30,684 nucleotides of DNA from an uncultured Oscillospiraceae bacterium (GCA_934527255.1 CAKTAM010000011.1:1-30684); one strand, 5' to 3'. Numbered from the stretch's first letter, positions 14,825 to 22,996 are shown. The notes: generated by a model from the sequence alone, not told the origin. Made by a program: numbers and translations.

Positions 14825-16186
14825 ATGAAGCTCAATACCCGCCGCACCGTGCTGGTCGGCCTGGCGTTTCTGTCCATCTGCGCGTTCTGGCAGATGTATG
14901 ACAGCGTGGTGCCGCTGATCCTGACCAAGACCTTTCATCTGGATGAGACCTGGTCGGGCGCCATTATGGCGGCAGACAATATCCTGGCATTGTTTCTGCT
15001 GCCGTTTTTCGGTGCGCTCAGCGACCGCACCAGCACCCGCATCGGCTGCCGCATGCCCTTTATTGTGGGCGGCACGCTGGGTGCGGTGCTGCTGATGAAC
15101 CTGCTGCCGCTGCTGGATAACCGCTATTACGCTCTGACGCAGGCCGGGGCGGGCGGCGGCGCGCTGGCAGCCGTGCGCATCGGCTTTATTGTGGTGCTGG
15201 GGCTGCTGCTGGTATGCATGGGCACCTACCGCAGCCCGGCCGTCGCCCTGATGCCGGATGTGACCCCCAAGCCCCTGCGCAGCCGCGGCAACGCGATCAT
15301 CAACCTGATGGGCGCGCTGGGCGGCCTGCTGTATCTGGGCGTGGCCGCCGTGCTGTATTCGCAAAAGCGCATCGGCGGGCTGGCACACGTCAACTATACC
15401 GCACTGTTCGCCGTGGTGGCGGGCATTATGGCGGTTTCGGTGCTGGTGCTGTATTTCACCGTCAACGAGCCGAAGCTGGCCGCGGAAAACCGCCGGTACG
15501 AGGAGGCCCACCCCGAGCAGAATCTGGCCCAGACCACGCAGGACGGCGAAGAGGTGCTGCCCGCCCCGGTCAAGCGCAGTCTGGCGTTTCTGCTGGGTTC
15601 CATTGCGCTGTGGTTCATCGGCTACAACGGCGTGACGACCTGGTTCACCACCTACATTGACCGCGTGATGGGCGAGGGTCTCGGCGGGGCCTCCACCTGC
15701 CTGATGGTGGCCACGGGCGGTGCGGTCGTCTCCTACATTCCCATTGGGGCGCTGGCTGCCCGCATCGGCCGCAAAAAAACCATTCTGTGCGGTGCTGCGC
15801 TGCTGTCGGCGTGCTTCTTTGCCGGGTATCTGGTCACGGTCAACGCCCACACCATCACCCCGGCCATGTATGTGCTGTTTGCGCTGGTCGGGCTGGCATG
15901 GGCGGCCATCAACGTCAACAGCCTGCCCATGGTGGTGGAAATGTGCCGCGGCAGCGACGTGGGCAAATTCACCGGCTATTATTACACCTTCTCCATGGCG
16001 GCGCAGGTCGTCACCCCCATTCTGGCGGGCTGGCTGCTGGGCCATGTGGGCTATACGGTGCTGTTCCCCTATGCGGCGTTCTTTGTGGCGTGCAGCTTTG
16101 TCACCATGCTGTTTGTGCGCCACGGCGACAGTAAGGCCGCCCCGAAAAAGGGGCTGGAGGCCTTTGAGGATATGGGGGACGATTAA
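14825..16186 (+). CDS. MFS transporter, probably for sugars
   Basis: 453 residues with about twelve transmembrane helices and a central cytoplasmic loop (around residues 215-245, EPKLAAENRRYEEAHPEQNL). The opening FLSICAFWQMYDSVVPLILTKTFHLDETWSGAIMAADNI and the loop 2-3 motif GALSDRTSTRIGCRMPFI, similar to GxxxDRxGRR, mark the major facilitator superfamily and resemble the glycoside/SLC45-like sugar carriers. It would import solute coupled to an ion gradient. The ATG follows GGGGGAA at about ten bases. The next gene in the same direction, after 374 bases, is an amino-sugar kinase with its own -10, so N-acetylhexosamines or a glycoside containing them are a reasonable but untested substrate. 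Confidence 0.88.
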   Translation: MKLNTRRTVLVGLAFLSICAFWQMYDSVVPLILTKTFHLDETWSGAIMAADNILALFLLPFFGALSDRTSTRIGCRMPFIVGGTLGAVLLMNLLPLLDNRYYALTQAGAGGGALAAVRIGFIVVLGLLLVCMGTYRSPAVALMPDVTPKPLRSRGNAIINLMGALGGLLYLGVAAVLYSQKRIGGLAHVNYTALFAVVAGIMAVSVLVLYFTVNEPKLAAENRRYEEAHPEQNLAQTTQDGEEVLPAPVKRSLAFLLGSIALWFIGYNGVTTWFTTYIDRVMGEGLGGASTCLMVATGGAVVSYIPIGALAARIGRKKTILCGAALLSACFFAGYLVTVNAHTITPAMYVLFALVGLAWAAINVNSLPMVVEMCRGSDVGKFTGYYYTFSMAAQVVTPILAGWLLGHVGYTVLFPYAAFFVACSFVTMLFVRHGDSKAAPKKGLEAFEDMGDD

Positions 16187-16444
16187 AGGAAGACCAAACG
16201 GCGCTTTGCCCCCTGCGGGCGGGGCTGTGTGACCGCTGCGCCCATGGCGGAAAACGCCCTTTGCCGGCTGCGCCGCAGGCGTCGGCCGCAAGGCAGAGGC
16301 AAGGTAAGCGCTGCCGCGGCTGCGGGCGGCTTGCCGCCGGAAGGCGCGATTTCCCGTGCTCTGCAGGTGCAGACAGGCCGCCCGGGCCCTTTTTGGCGGC
16401 CGGGCCGCGACGATCGCACAAAAAAAAGACACGATGCGCCGCTG

Positions 16445-16471
16445 TTTTTGCCCGGCCGGTTTTGCTATAAT
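16445..16471 (+). promoter_or_regulatory. Promoter candidate of the NahK-like gene
   Basis: A perfect TATAAT (16466-16471) is present, but the best -35 (TTTTTG, 16445-16450) is weak and spaced only 15 bases, which suggests dependence on an activator or partial readthrough from the MFS gene. The 374-base gap 16187-16560 otherwise holds GC-rich self-complementary sequence and no gene. Confidence 0.45.
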
Positions 16472-16560
16472 GAAAACGGATGCCCGCCCCCCGGGGCGCG
16501 GCGCCGCCGCAAAAAGAACAGATGCCCGCCCGGGCCCTGTGAAAAAAGGAGAGGATCCCT

Positions 16561-17661
16561 ATGCTACGACCTGCTGAAGAGCTGCTGACCGAGGCGCTGT
16601 CCGCCTGGCAGTGGGAGGCGCCCGTTGCCTTTGCCGCGCGGTACGGCAGCGGCCACATCAACGATACGTTCTGCGTCACGCTGGAAAACGGCCGGCGCTA
16701 TATTCTGCAGCGCATCAATACCGGTATTTTTACCGACCCTGACGGCCTGATGGAAAACATCTGCCGCGTCACCGCCTACCTGCGCCGCAAAATTGAGGAG
16801 GCGGGCGGCGACCCCGAGCGCGAGACCATGAACGTGGTCGCCACGGCGGCCGGAAAGCCGTGGTATGCCGATACCGACGGCGGCGCATGGCGCGTGTATG
16901 TGTTTGTGGAGGGTACCGTCTGCCTGCAGGCGGTGGAAAGCCCGGCCGATTTTTACGAAAGCGCCCGTGCGTTCGGTCATTTTCAGCGGCTGCTGGCCGA
17001 TTATCCCGCCGCCACCCTGCACGAGGCCATCGCCCGGTTTCATGATACGGCCAACCGCTACCGGCTGTTTGAGGCGGCCGTGCAGGCCGATGCCTGCGGC
17101 CGCGCGGCGCAGGTTGCGCCGGAGATCGCCTTTGTGCGTGCCCGCCGGGAGGATTGCAGCCGCATGGTCGACTGGCTGGCCGAGGGCCGCCTGCCGCTGC
17201 GCGTCACCCACAACGACACCAAGCTCAACAACATTCTGATGGATGAAAAGACCCGCAAGGGCATCTGCATCATTGATCTGGATACCGTCATGCCCGGGCT
17301 GGCCGCCAACGATTTCGGCGATTCCATCCGCTTTGGCGCCAACAACAGCAGCGAGGACGAGCGCGACCTGGGCAAGGTGCAGTTCAGCCTGCCGCTGTTT
17401 GAAACCTACACCGACGGCTTTCTGGGCGCGGCCGGGGAAGCGCTGACCCCCTTTGAAAAGGAGACCCTGCCCTGGGGCGCACGCCTGATGACGCTGGAGT
17501 GCGGCATCCGCTTCCTGACGGATTATCTGGAGGGCGACCACTACTTCAAGACCGGCCGCCCCGGCCAGAACCTTGATCGCTGCCGCACGCAGTTCAAGCT
17601 GGTCAGCGATATGGAGCGTGACTGGCAGGCCATGAACGACATCGTCCGCCGGTATTCCTGA
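16561..17661 (+). CDS. nahK: N-acetylhexosamine 1-kinase (NahK-like phosphotransferase)
   Basis: 366 residues, matching the ~359 of Bifidobacterium NahK. NahK phosphorylates GlcNAc or GalNAc at C1 with ATP, feeding host-glycan amino sugars into sugar-nucleotide or amino-sugar metabolism. Family features recalled from NahK are dense: YGSGHINDTF, YILQRINTGIF, GGAWRVYVFVEGT, RAFGHFQ, RFHDTANRY, and the phosphotransferase (APH fold) catalytic loop RVTHNDTKLNNILMD with Asp219, then the metal-binding IIDLDTVMPG, DFGDSIRFGAN, DERDLGKV and LECGIRFLTDYLEGDHYF. AAGGAG lies about ten bases before the ATG. No lacto-N-biose phosphorylase, GalT or GalE is alongside, unlike the bifidobacterial cluster. A stem-loop at 17706-17739 separates it from the next gene. 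Confidence 0.9.
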   Translation: MLRPAEELLTEALSAWQWEAPVAFAARYGSGHINDTFCVTLENGRRYILQRINTGIFTDPDGLMENICRVTAYLRRKIEEAGGDPERETMNVVATAAGKPWYADTDGGAWRVYVFVEGTVCLQAVESPADFYESARAFGHFQRLLADYPAATLHEAIARFHDTANRYRLFEAAVQADACGRAAQVAPEIAFVRARREDCSRMVDWLAEGRLPLRVTHNDTKLNNILMDEKTRKGICIIDLDTVMPGLAANDFGDSIRFGANNSSEDERDLGKVQFSLPLFETYTDGFLGAAGEALTPFEKETLPWGARLMTLECGIRFLTDYLEGDHYFKTGRPGQNLDRCRTQFKLVSDMERDWQAMNDIVRRYS

Positions 17662-17705
17662 GCATGCCCCAAGCCGCCCGCACCGGGCGCACACCGCAAA
17701 AAACA

Positions 17706-17740
17706 AAAGCAGCCTCGCCCTGCCCGGCGGGGCTGCTTTC
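17706..17740. terminator. Stem-loop between nahK and the acyltransferase-like gene
   Basis: A 14-base arm (17706-17719) pairs with 17726-17739 with one G:T wobble and a CTGCCC loop. On the plus strand only TTTCC follows, so it should be leaky; on the complement TTTTGTTTTTTG follows, an efficient stop for antisense transcription. It may reduce expression of the downstream gene. Confidence 0.65.
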
Positions 17741-17758
17741 CACAAGGGAGGGCGACCC

Positions 17759-18739
17759 ATGCAAACCACACTTGCTGATTTTTGTACCCGGTACGACATA
17801 CCGCCCGCTGCCGCGCAGTCGCTGCAGCAGGATCTGGCCCGGCTGCTGCAAAGCCCGGCAGGCCCCGCCTTTGCGCGGCTGGTCAGCGCATATGCCGACG
17901 ACCCCGCCTGGCAGTGGCAAAGCGCCCTGCAGGCGGTGGCTGCACTGGAGGCCACCAGCGGGGTGCATCCCTACGCCCTGCAGCTGCTGTATGCCGCTGC
18001 GCTGCTGCCTGCCGCATGGCAGCGCTGGCGCGCCCTCGGCATTTCCAGAGAAATTTTTGACGATTCCATGGCCGATTTGAAATACAAGCTGATCGAGTGC
18101 CATAAAATGTACGGCATCTGGGGCAGCTTTGTAGCATACTGGTTTGACCGCTGGTTTGCGGCCAGCCGCGTGGCGCTGGGCCGCCTGCAGTTTGAGCCGG
18201 TGCGCGCCGGGCAGCTGCCCGGGCTGCAGCAGGGCGTCTGCGTGGGCGGGCAGCACATTGCCCCGCAGGATGTGCTGCTGAACGTGCACATCCCCTCCAG
18301 CGGGCATATGCCGCATGAAGCGGTGGTGGATGCCTACCGCCGGGCGGCCGCCTTTTTTGCCGACGGCGGCCCGGGCCGGGCGCTGGTGGCCGCGTGGGCA
18401 GGCGGCGAGGCGGCGGTGCGCTGCACGGCCCCGGGCGCGCCGGTGTTTGTGTGCGAAAGCTGGCTGCTGTGGCCCGACGGCGAAAAATTTCTGCCGCCGA
18501 CCAGCAATGTGCTGCCGTTTGCGCGCGATTATACCGTTGTTTATACCGAGCCGGACGGCGGCGAAAACCTGTGGCGTACCTTTTATGTGCCGTGGAACGG
18601 CGACCCGGCCACCCTGCCGGAGGATACCACCTATAACCGCGCATGGAAAAAATGGCTGTGCGCGGGCGGCAAAAGCGGCATCGCTACCGGCCTGCTGCTG
18701 TGGAACGCCGTCGCGGGCCTCCCCTTGCCCCCGCGGTAA
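17759..18739 (+). CDS. DUF5596-type acyltransferase domain protein
   Basis: 326 residues, soluble, no signal peptide. The middle, AWQRWRALGISREIFDDSMADLKYKLIECHKMYGIWG followed by FDRWFAASRVALGRLQFE, and the later LNVHIPSSGHMPHEAVVDAYRRAAAFF and CESWLLWP match, from memory, a Clostridia family annotated as acyltransferase domain-containing (DUF5596, with a C-terminal GNAT-like half). Its reaction and substrate are not known. GGGAGG is seven bases before the ATG. It is 97 bases downstream of nahK and probably cotranscribed, so a role in handling amino sugars or their acylation is conceivable; this is inference from position only. Codon use and GC resemble the neighbours. Confidence 0.7.
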   Translation: MQTTLADFCTRYDIPPAAAQSLQQDLARLLQSPAGPAFARLVSAYADDPAWQWQSALQAVAALEATSGVHPYALQLLYAAALLPAAWQRWRALGISREIFDDSMADLKYKLIECHKMYGIWGSFVAYWFDRWFAASRVALGRLQFEPVRAGQLPGLQQGVCVGGQHIAPQDVLLNVHIPSSGHMPHEAVVDAYRRAAAFFADGGPGRALVAAWAGGEAAVRCTAPGAPVFVCESWLLWPDGEKFLPPTSNVLPFARDYTVVYTEPDGGENLWRTFYVPWNGDPATLPEDTTYNRAWKKWLCAGGKSGIATGLLLWNAVAGLPLPPR

Positions 18740-18864
18740 GGCCGACCTCTTTGCATGGCTGCCGCCCCTGTCGGGGTCGATCGCTTTTTGGGGCGGCGGG
18801 CCGCAGGCTGTCGATGTGTGAAAAAACCGGCGAAATCTTTAACGGTTTGTTCACTGTTTTTTCA

Positions 18865-18892
18865 TTCACTTTCGGTGCATGCGTGGTACAAT
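18865..18892 (+). promoter_or_regulatory. Promoter of the candidate small RNA
   Basis: TTCACT (18865-18870), 16 bases, then TACAAT (18887-18892) preceded by TGG, an extended -10. The sequence upstream is AT-rich with T-runs. The predicted start (18899) falls one base before a perfect hairpin. Confidence 0.7.
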
Positions 18893-18898
18893 AAAGAT

Positions 18899-19013
18899 GC
18901 AAAGAGAAAAGGTCCGCAACTTTTCTCTTTGTCATGATTCCTCCTCACACCAATAATACCCTCAAAAAAAGGCAGGCGTCCCGGGTCCGCAACCGGGGCG
19001 CCTGTTCTTTTTT
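18899..19013 (+). ncRNA. Candidate small RNA with two hairpins sharing one loop sequence
   Basis: Predicted ~115-nt transcript. Hairpin 1: CAAAGAGAAAAG (18900-18911), loop GTCCGCAA, CTTTTCTCTTTG (18920-18931), a perfect 12-base stem at the 5' end. A 41-base linker contains ATTCCTCCTCAC, complementary to a Shine-Dalgarno site, and an A7 run. Hairpin 2: CAGGCGTCCCGG (18973-18984), the same loop GTCCGCAA (18985-18992), CCGGGGCGCCTG (18993-19004), one G:T wobble, then TTCTTTTTT as terminator. Promoter, 5' hairpin, unpaired C-rich seed and intrinsic terminator are the layout of trans-acting regulatory RNAs. No protein-like reading frame fits on either strand. The function is unknown; I do not recognise an established RNA family. 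Confidence 0.65.
18973..19013. terminator. Terminator of the candidate small RNA
   Basis: A 12-base stem with an 8-base loop and TTCTTTTTT on the plus strand. On the complement the stem is followed by CCTTTTTTTG, so it can also catch leftward readthrough from gpsA. Confidence 0.8.
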
Positions 19014-19043
19014 ATCTTTACGGCTGCCCGGCCAAAAGCAGAC

Positions 19044-19071
19044 AAAAAGCGCCCCGACAGGGCGCTTTTTT
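19044..19071. terminator. Terminator of gpsA
   Basis: AAAAAGCGCCC (19044-19054) and GGGCGCTTTTT (19060-19070) with loop CGACA. Symmetric A and T runs make it bidirectional; it lies 32 bases beyond the gpsA stop. Confidence 0.88.
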
Positions 19072-19102
19072 CGGTGAATGAAAACGGCCGCTTTCGGCAG
19101 GC

Positions 19103-20059
19103 TCAGAATTCGTTTTTGACGCTGCGCTGAAACAGACGGTTCAGCTCGGCGTGGGGGTCGCCGTTTTGGTAAAGCACACGGTGGATGGCGGTGCAGATGG
19201 GCAGCTCCACGCCGTACCGTTCGCCCAGCATGACCAGTGCAGGCACCGTGTGGTAGCCCTCGGCCAGCTCCGTATAGGGTTCGCCGCGCACCACGGCCTC
19301 GCCAAAGCGGCGGTTGTGGCTGAAGCGCGAAAAAACGGTGGCCTCATAATCGCCCAGGTGGCACAGACCGTAGGCCGAAAGCTCATTGCCGCCCATGGCG
19401 GCGATCAGCCGGGCGATCTCTCGGGTGCCGCGGCTCATCAGCGCGCCCTTCAGTGTGGACAGCTGCAGGCCGTCCAGCATGCCCGCGGCAATGCCCACCA
19501 CGTTTTTGGCGGCCGCGCCGATCTCGTTGCCCAGCAGATCCTGCCCGATGTAAAAGCGGATCAGATCGCTGGAAAACGCCTGCACCAGCCGCTGCTTGAC
19601 GGCTGCATCCTCGCTGTCGATCACCATGCAGTTGGGAATGCCGGCATAAAACTCCTGCACATGGCCGGGGCCCAGCCAGACGGCGATCGGGCACGAGGGG
19701 CCAAGCGCCTGTCCGGCCACCTGCGACAGCCGCCGCCCGGTGCCGGTCTCCAGCCCCTTCATGCACAGCACCACGGGGACGCCCTGCAGGCCAAGCTCTG
19801 CCAGCTGGCACGTCAGCCCGGCCAGCTGCTGCGAGGGGATCGAGATGACGACGGCCTCTGCCGTCAGGGCACAGGCCGGATCGGTGGAAAGCGCCACGCT
19901 GGGCGGAAGCGTCAGCAGATCGTTGCACCGCTGGGTGAGAAAACGCTGCATCCGGGCCGAGCCGGCCCGCCCGTACAGCGTGACGGCGTGGCCCATCCGG
20001 TCAAGATACCAGGCGATCAGCGAGCCCCAGCGCCCGCAGCCGATGACGGTAATATTCAT
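19103..20059 (-). CDS. gpsA: NAD(P)H-dependent glycerol-3-phosphate dehydrogenase
   Basis: 318 residues, normal length. It reduces dihydroxyacetone phosphate to sn-glycerol 3-phosphate for phospholipid synthesis. The N-terminal Rossmann loop is GCGRWG (residues 7-12), then SIPSQQ, LCMKGLETGTG, WLGPGH (in place of the more common SGPSFA/SGPNHA) and the catalytic-lysine region GNEIGAAAKNVVGIAAG with Lys185. The C-terminal helical domain carries SRGTREI, LCHLGDYEATVFS, SHNRRFG and AEGYHT. AAAGGAG is eight to ten bases before the ATG. It may be cotranscribed with the DUF1003 gene 133 bases upstream; no convincing promoter is seen in that gap. Confidence 0.95.
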   Translation of the reverse strand: MNITVIGCGRWGSLIAWYLDRMGHAVTLYGRAGSARMQRFLTQRCNDLLTLPPSVALSTDPACALTAEAVVISIPSQQLAGLTCQLAELGLQGVPVVLCMKGLETGTGRRLSQVAGQALGPSCPIAVWLGPGHVQEFYAGIPNCMVIDSEDAAVKQRLVQAFSSDLIRFYIGQDLLGNEIGAAAKNVVGIAAGMLDGLQLSTLKGALMSRGTREIARLIAAMGGNELSAYGLCHLGDYEATVFSRFSHNRRFGEAVVRGEPYTELAEGYHTVPALVMLGERYGVELPICTAIHRVLYQNGDPHAELNRLFQRSVKNEF

Positions 20060-20192
20060 AAGGGGCTCCTTTCCTGCCGTTTGAGGCGTGTTGAAAAAAG
20101 GCGAATGGGCGATTCTTCACCCGGTGAAAAAGCACCCGAGGCGGAGGGCCGGAGCATTTGCCCACGGAAAATTGCCCGCACGCCTTTTGGTG

Positions 20193-20753
20193 TTATGGCC
20201 GCGCGGCCGTTTGCGGCCCGTCTGCCTGCCCAGACACTTCGCGGGCGGCGCAGGCAGCCTCCAGCTGCTCCAGCTCACGCCGCAGCTTTTTCTGGTTTTC
20301 TAGCACGGCATCCAGCTTCTGGTGCAAATCGCCGATGATCAGCTCATTTTTCAAATTGACCTTATAATCGTTTTCGGCACGCTCGCGATCCTTCGCCTCC
20401 TGCCGGTTCTGGCTCATCATGATCAGCGGGGCCTGCACCGCCGCAATGCACGACAGCACCAGGTTCAGCAAAATAAACGGATAAGCATCAAAGGCGCGGG
20501 CGGCCAGCAGAACGTTGACGGCCATCCAGATGACCATCACGGCAATAAAGCTGAAGATAAACGCCCAGCTGCCTGCAAACCGGGCCACCGCATCCGAGGC
20601 CCGCTGCCCGAAGGTCAGCGGCTTGCCGTCGTCGGCTGCTTTGGTCATACGGGCGTCGATCAGCTGGTGGATCAGCTCCTCGTCGGTAAATTCCTGATCG
20701 GTGGTGTGCAGAAGCTCGCGGATGATCTTCTGGCGCTGTGATGTGTGCGGCAT
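20193..20753 (-). CDS. DUF1003 domain membrane protein
   Basis: 186 residues. A soluble N-terminus of about 60 residues (with DEELIHQLIDARM) precedes two transmembrane helices (about 63-83, WAFIFSFIAVMVIWMAVNVL, and about 91-112) joined by a short Asp/Tyr-containing turn. The helix 2 end LIMMSQNRQEAKDRERAENDYKVNLKNE is the hallmark of DUF1003. The rest is a predicted coiled coil (LHQKLDAVLENQKKLRRELEQLE) and a polar tail. The function is unknown for the family. AGGAGG lies five bases before the ATG. A TTGACA lies at about 20804-20809 on the complement but has no good -10, so readthrough from the TetR gene 70 bases upstream is likely. Confidence 0.9.
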   Translation of the reverse strand: MPHTSQRQKIIRELLHTTDQEFTDEELIHQLIDARMTKAADDGKPLTFGQRASDAVARFAGSWAFIFSFIAVMVIWMAVNVLLAARAFDAYPFILLNLVLSCIAAVQAPLIMMSQNRQEAKDRERAENDYKVNLKNELIIGDLHQKLDAVLENQKKLRRELEQLEAACAAREVSGQADGPQTAARP

Positions 20754-20823
20754 AAAAACCTCCTGTCGGAACAGTTCCGTCTTTGGCAGTGCGGGCTTTC
20801 TGCTTTGTCAAACGGCAGTCGGG

Positions 20824-21528
20824 TCATGTTTCGCCGTGCGGCGTCTCGCCCAGCGTAAAATCAAAGCGCATCTCCAGCATGGCAAACAGCCGCTGCAGCA
20901 CGCTGTTGGCTACAGCGCAGATATCAATTTTCCGCAGGTAGGCCAGCACGTCCTCGATCTCGCTTTCGCTGACGCGATAGGCCCGCAGCGAAAGGCGCAG
21001 AAAGCAGTCCAGCTTTTTCTCCAGCGTAAAGTGAACGTCGCACGGGCGGGCCATATACCCGCGCATGATCCCGGCGCTGCCGATCTCCATATCGTAAAAA
21101 TCGCCGACCGATGCGCCGGGAAAACGCGCCCCAAACAGGCGGTGCAGCGCTGCGGCCATGTTCTGGAGAATGTACTCGGCGGTATCCGGCATGGAGTATA
21201 CCTCCAGATAAACGTCGCGCAGGGTCTCGTTGCGCTCGGTCAGCACCAGTTGAATGGCCGTTTCTATTGCATAAATATACAGCGGCGGCAATTCATCCGT
21301 CACCAGCCCCTGCGCCGCGTCAAACTGCCCGTCAAACATCACGGGCAGCAGCTCGCGCAGAACGCCGTCCTTGGCGCGGAAGATGTTCTGGAAGGTGCTG
21401 GCGGAGACCCGGGCCTCGCGGATGATCTGGCTGATGGGCGTCTGCCGGTAGCCCTGCTGCAAAAACAGCCGTACGCACACCGAAAGGATCCGATTTTTGA
21501 TCTCAATACTGCCTTTTCGTAAAGCCAT
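20824..21528 (-). CDS. TetR/AcrR-family transcriptional regulator
   Basis: 234 residues from the ATG at 21526-21528 (AAGGAGG upstream). The N-terminal helix-turn-helix reads IKNRILSVCVRLFLQQGYRQTPISQIIREARVSASTFQNIFRAKDGVLRELL (about residues 10-60), a textbook TetR DNA-binding domain. The remaining ~170 residues form the ligand-binding/dimerisation part, which is not assignable to a known ligand class. The closest genes are the DUF1003 protein downstream on the same strand and, across 211 bases, the aminotransferase; either could be a target. A repeat GTATGC-ATG-GTATGC lies right at its predicted transcription start (21547-21561), compatible with autorepression. Confidence 0.9.
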   Translation of the reverse strand: MALRKGSIEIKNRILSVCVRLFLQQGYRQTPISQIIREARVSASTFQNIFRAKDGVLRELLPVMFDGQFDAAQGLVTDELPPLYIYAIETAIQLVLTERNETLRDVYLEVYSMPDTAEYILQNMAAALHRLFGARFPGASVGDFYDMEIGSAGIMRGYMARPCDVHFTLEKKLDCFLRLSLRAYRVSESEIEDVLAYLRKIDICAVANSVLQRLFAMLEMRFDFTLGETPHGET

Positions 21529-21565
21529 GAGTCCTCCTTGCTGCCGTATGCATGGTATGCGTTTT

Positions 21566-21594
21566 ATTATAAAGCCTGCCGCCGGAAAAAACAA
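21566..21594 (-). promoter_or_regulatory. Promoter of the TetR gene
   Basis: On the complement TTGTTT (21589-21594), 17 bases, perfect TATAAT (21566-21571). The start near 21559 falls inside the repeated GTATGC/GCATAC element. Confidence 0.75.
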
Positions 21595-21638
21595 GAAAAA
21601 TTTCACCCGCAGCGCCGCCGTCAATCCGTTCGCCGGGC

Positions 21639-21669
21639 AAAAAACGGCGGATGTGGGCCGCGTCGCCGT
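21639..21669 (-). terminator. Terminator of the aminotransferase gene
   Basis: On the complement ACGGCG pairs with CGCCGT across a 14-base loop, followed by TTTTT. It lies about 70 bases past the aminotransferase stop. Confidence 0.65.
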
Positions 21670-21739
21670 CCCTTGAAGATGCCGCCGCAGAGATAACGGG
21701 CCCGCGGTATCGGCCGGGCTGTGCGCGGCGGCCGTAAAA

Positions 21740-22948
21740 TCAGGGCGCGGGGGTCAGCCCGCAGGCGGCTGCCAGCCGGGCAAAGGCGGGCAGCGAGCGC
21801 CGCAGCTTTTCGGTGGGCACGCAGAAAGCAATGCGCACCCAGCCCGGGCAGCAGAAGCTGTCGGCCGGAACCAGCAGAAGGTCAAAGGCACGCGCTTTTT
21901 CGCAGAAAGCGGCGGCATCTGCCGTGGGCGCCTTCAAAAACAGGTAAAAGGTGCCCTGTGGCTGTACACAGGTAAAGCCCAACTGGGTCAGACCGTCATA
22001 CAGCAGCTGCGCGTTGGTCTGGTACACCGAAATGTCGGCGGTCTGCCCGTCGCATTCGGCCGCCACCCGCTGAAACAGGGCCGGGGCGTTGACAAAGCCC
22101 AGCTTGCGCCCCGCGCCGCAGATGGCCGCATACAGCCGGTCGTGCTCGGCCGCCGCCTGCGGCACAAAAATGTAGCCGATGCGCTCGCCCGGCAGCGAAA
22201 GCGATTTGCTGTAGGAGTAGCAAACGATGGTGTCCGCATACAGCTGCGGCACCCATGTTGTTGTGTGGCCGTCAAACACCAGCTCGCGGTAGGGCTCATC
22301 CGTGATGAGATAAATGGCGTGCCCGTACGCCTGCTCCTTTTCCCGCAGCAGCCCGGCCAGCGCCGTCAGCGCCTCGCGGGTGTACACCACACCGGTGGGG
22401 TTGTTGGGCGTGTTGATGACAATGCCCTTGGTATGCGGGCCAATGGCGCGGCGCAGCGCCTCCATATCCGGCTGAAAGGTCTCGGCATCCGTCATGACGG
22501 CGACGACCTTTGCCCCCGCCCCCTCCAGAAAGACCCGGTACTCGGCAAAATAGGGGGCAAGCAGAATGAATTCGTCGCCGGGCAGGCACAGCGCGTGAAA
22601 CGTGATGGTCAGCGAGGCGGCGGCCCCCACCGTCAGATACAGGTCGTCGGCCCGGGCGGCGGCGTCAAAGCGCGCGTTCAGGCTTTGGGCCAGCTTTTCC
22701 CGGCAGGCGGCGTCGCCCTGCGCGCTGGTGTAGGCGTGGATGGCATCGGCCTGCGGCCCGTTCAGCAGGGCGCGCAGACAGTCGTTGACGCACGGCGGCG
22801 GCGGTACGCTGGGGTTGCCGATGGAATAGTCAAACACGTTTTCGGCCCCGATCACTGCGGCGCGCTGCTTGCCATATTCAAACAGCTCACGCATGACGCT
22901 GCGGTTCGACCCCAGCGCGATCTCCCGTTCGGGAAGCAAGGCATCCAT
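21740..22948 (-). CDS. Pyridoxal-phosphate aminotransferase, class I (AspC-like)
   Basis: 402 residues, a normal fold-type I aminotransferase. Landmarks in order: SIGNPSVPPP near residue 43, YTSAQGD, the PLP phosphate region LTVGAAAS, VINTPNNPTGVVYT (about 177-190), YLITDEPYRELVFD with the cofactor-binding Asp and Tyr, YSYSKSLSLPGERIGY with the Schiff-base Lys248, and GWVRIAF near the end with the carboxylate-binding Arg. It exchanges an amino group between an amino acid, probably aspartate-like or broad, and 2-oxoglutarate; the exact substrate cannot be read. AGGAGGAG precedes the ATG. It follows the B12 importer genes by 90 bases with no clear promoter between, so partial cotranscription is possible. 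It does not look like the decarboxylase CobD. Confidence 0.88.
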   Translation of the reverse strand: MDALLPEREIALGSNRSVMRELFEYGKQRAAVIGAENVFDYSIGNPSVPPPPCVNDCLRALLNGPQADAIHAYTSAQGDAACREKLAQSLNARFDAAARADDLYLTVGAAASLTITFHALCLPGDEFILLAPYFAEYRVFLEGAGAKVVAVMTDAETFQPDMEALRRAIGPHTKGIVINTPNNPTGVVYTREALTALAGLLREKEQAYGHAIYLITDEPYRELVFDGHTTTWVPQLYADTIVCYSYSKSLSLPGERIGYIFVPQAAAEHDRLYAAICGAGRKLGFVNAPALFQRVAAECDGQTADISVYQTNAQLLYDGLTQLGFTCVQPQGTFYLFLKAPTADAAAFCEKARAFDLLLVPADSFCCPGWVRIAFCVPTEKLRRSLPAFARLAAACGLTPAP

Positions 22949-22996
22949 AAAAAGCTCCTCCTTCTGCGGTCTGTCCCATGCGGGGCAGGCATTCCG

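Noticed and set aside
18684..18935. Minus-strand 83-codon frame starting MTKRKVADLFSLH with GGAGG before its ATG
   Set aside because: The Shine-Dalgarno-like GGAGG is attractive, but third-codon GC is far below the neighbours, the C-terminal half is the shadow of the acyltransferase-like gene, no minus promoter with a -35 is visible, and the frame begins inside hairpin 1.
21740..22948. Aminotransferase as CobD (B12 synthesis) because it follows the B12 importer
   Set aside because: Length and motifs (SIGNPSVPPP, NTPNNPTG, SYSKSLSLPGERIGY) fit a general class I aminotransferase rather than threonine-phosphate decarboxylase.
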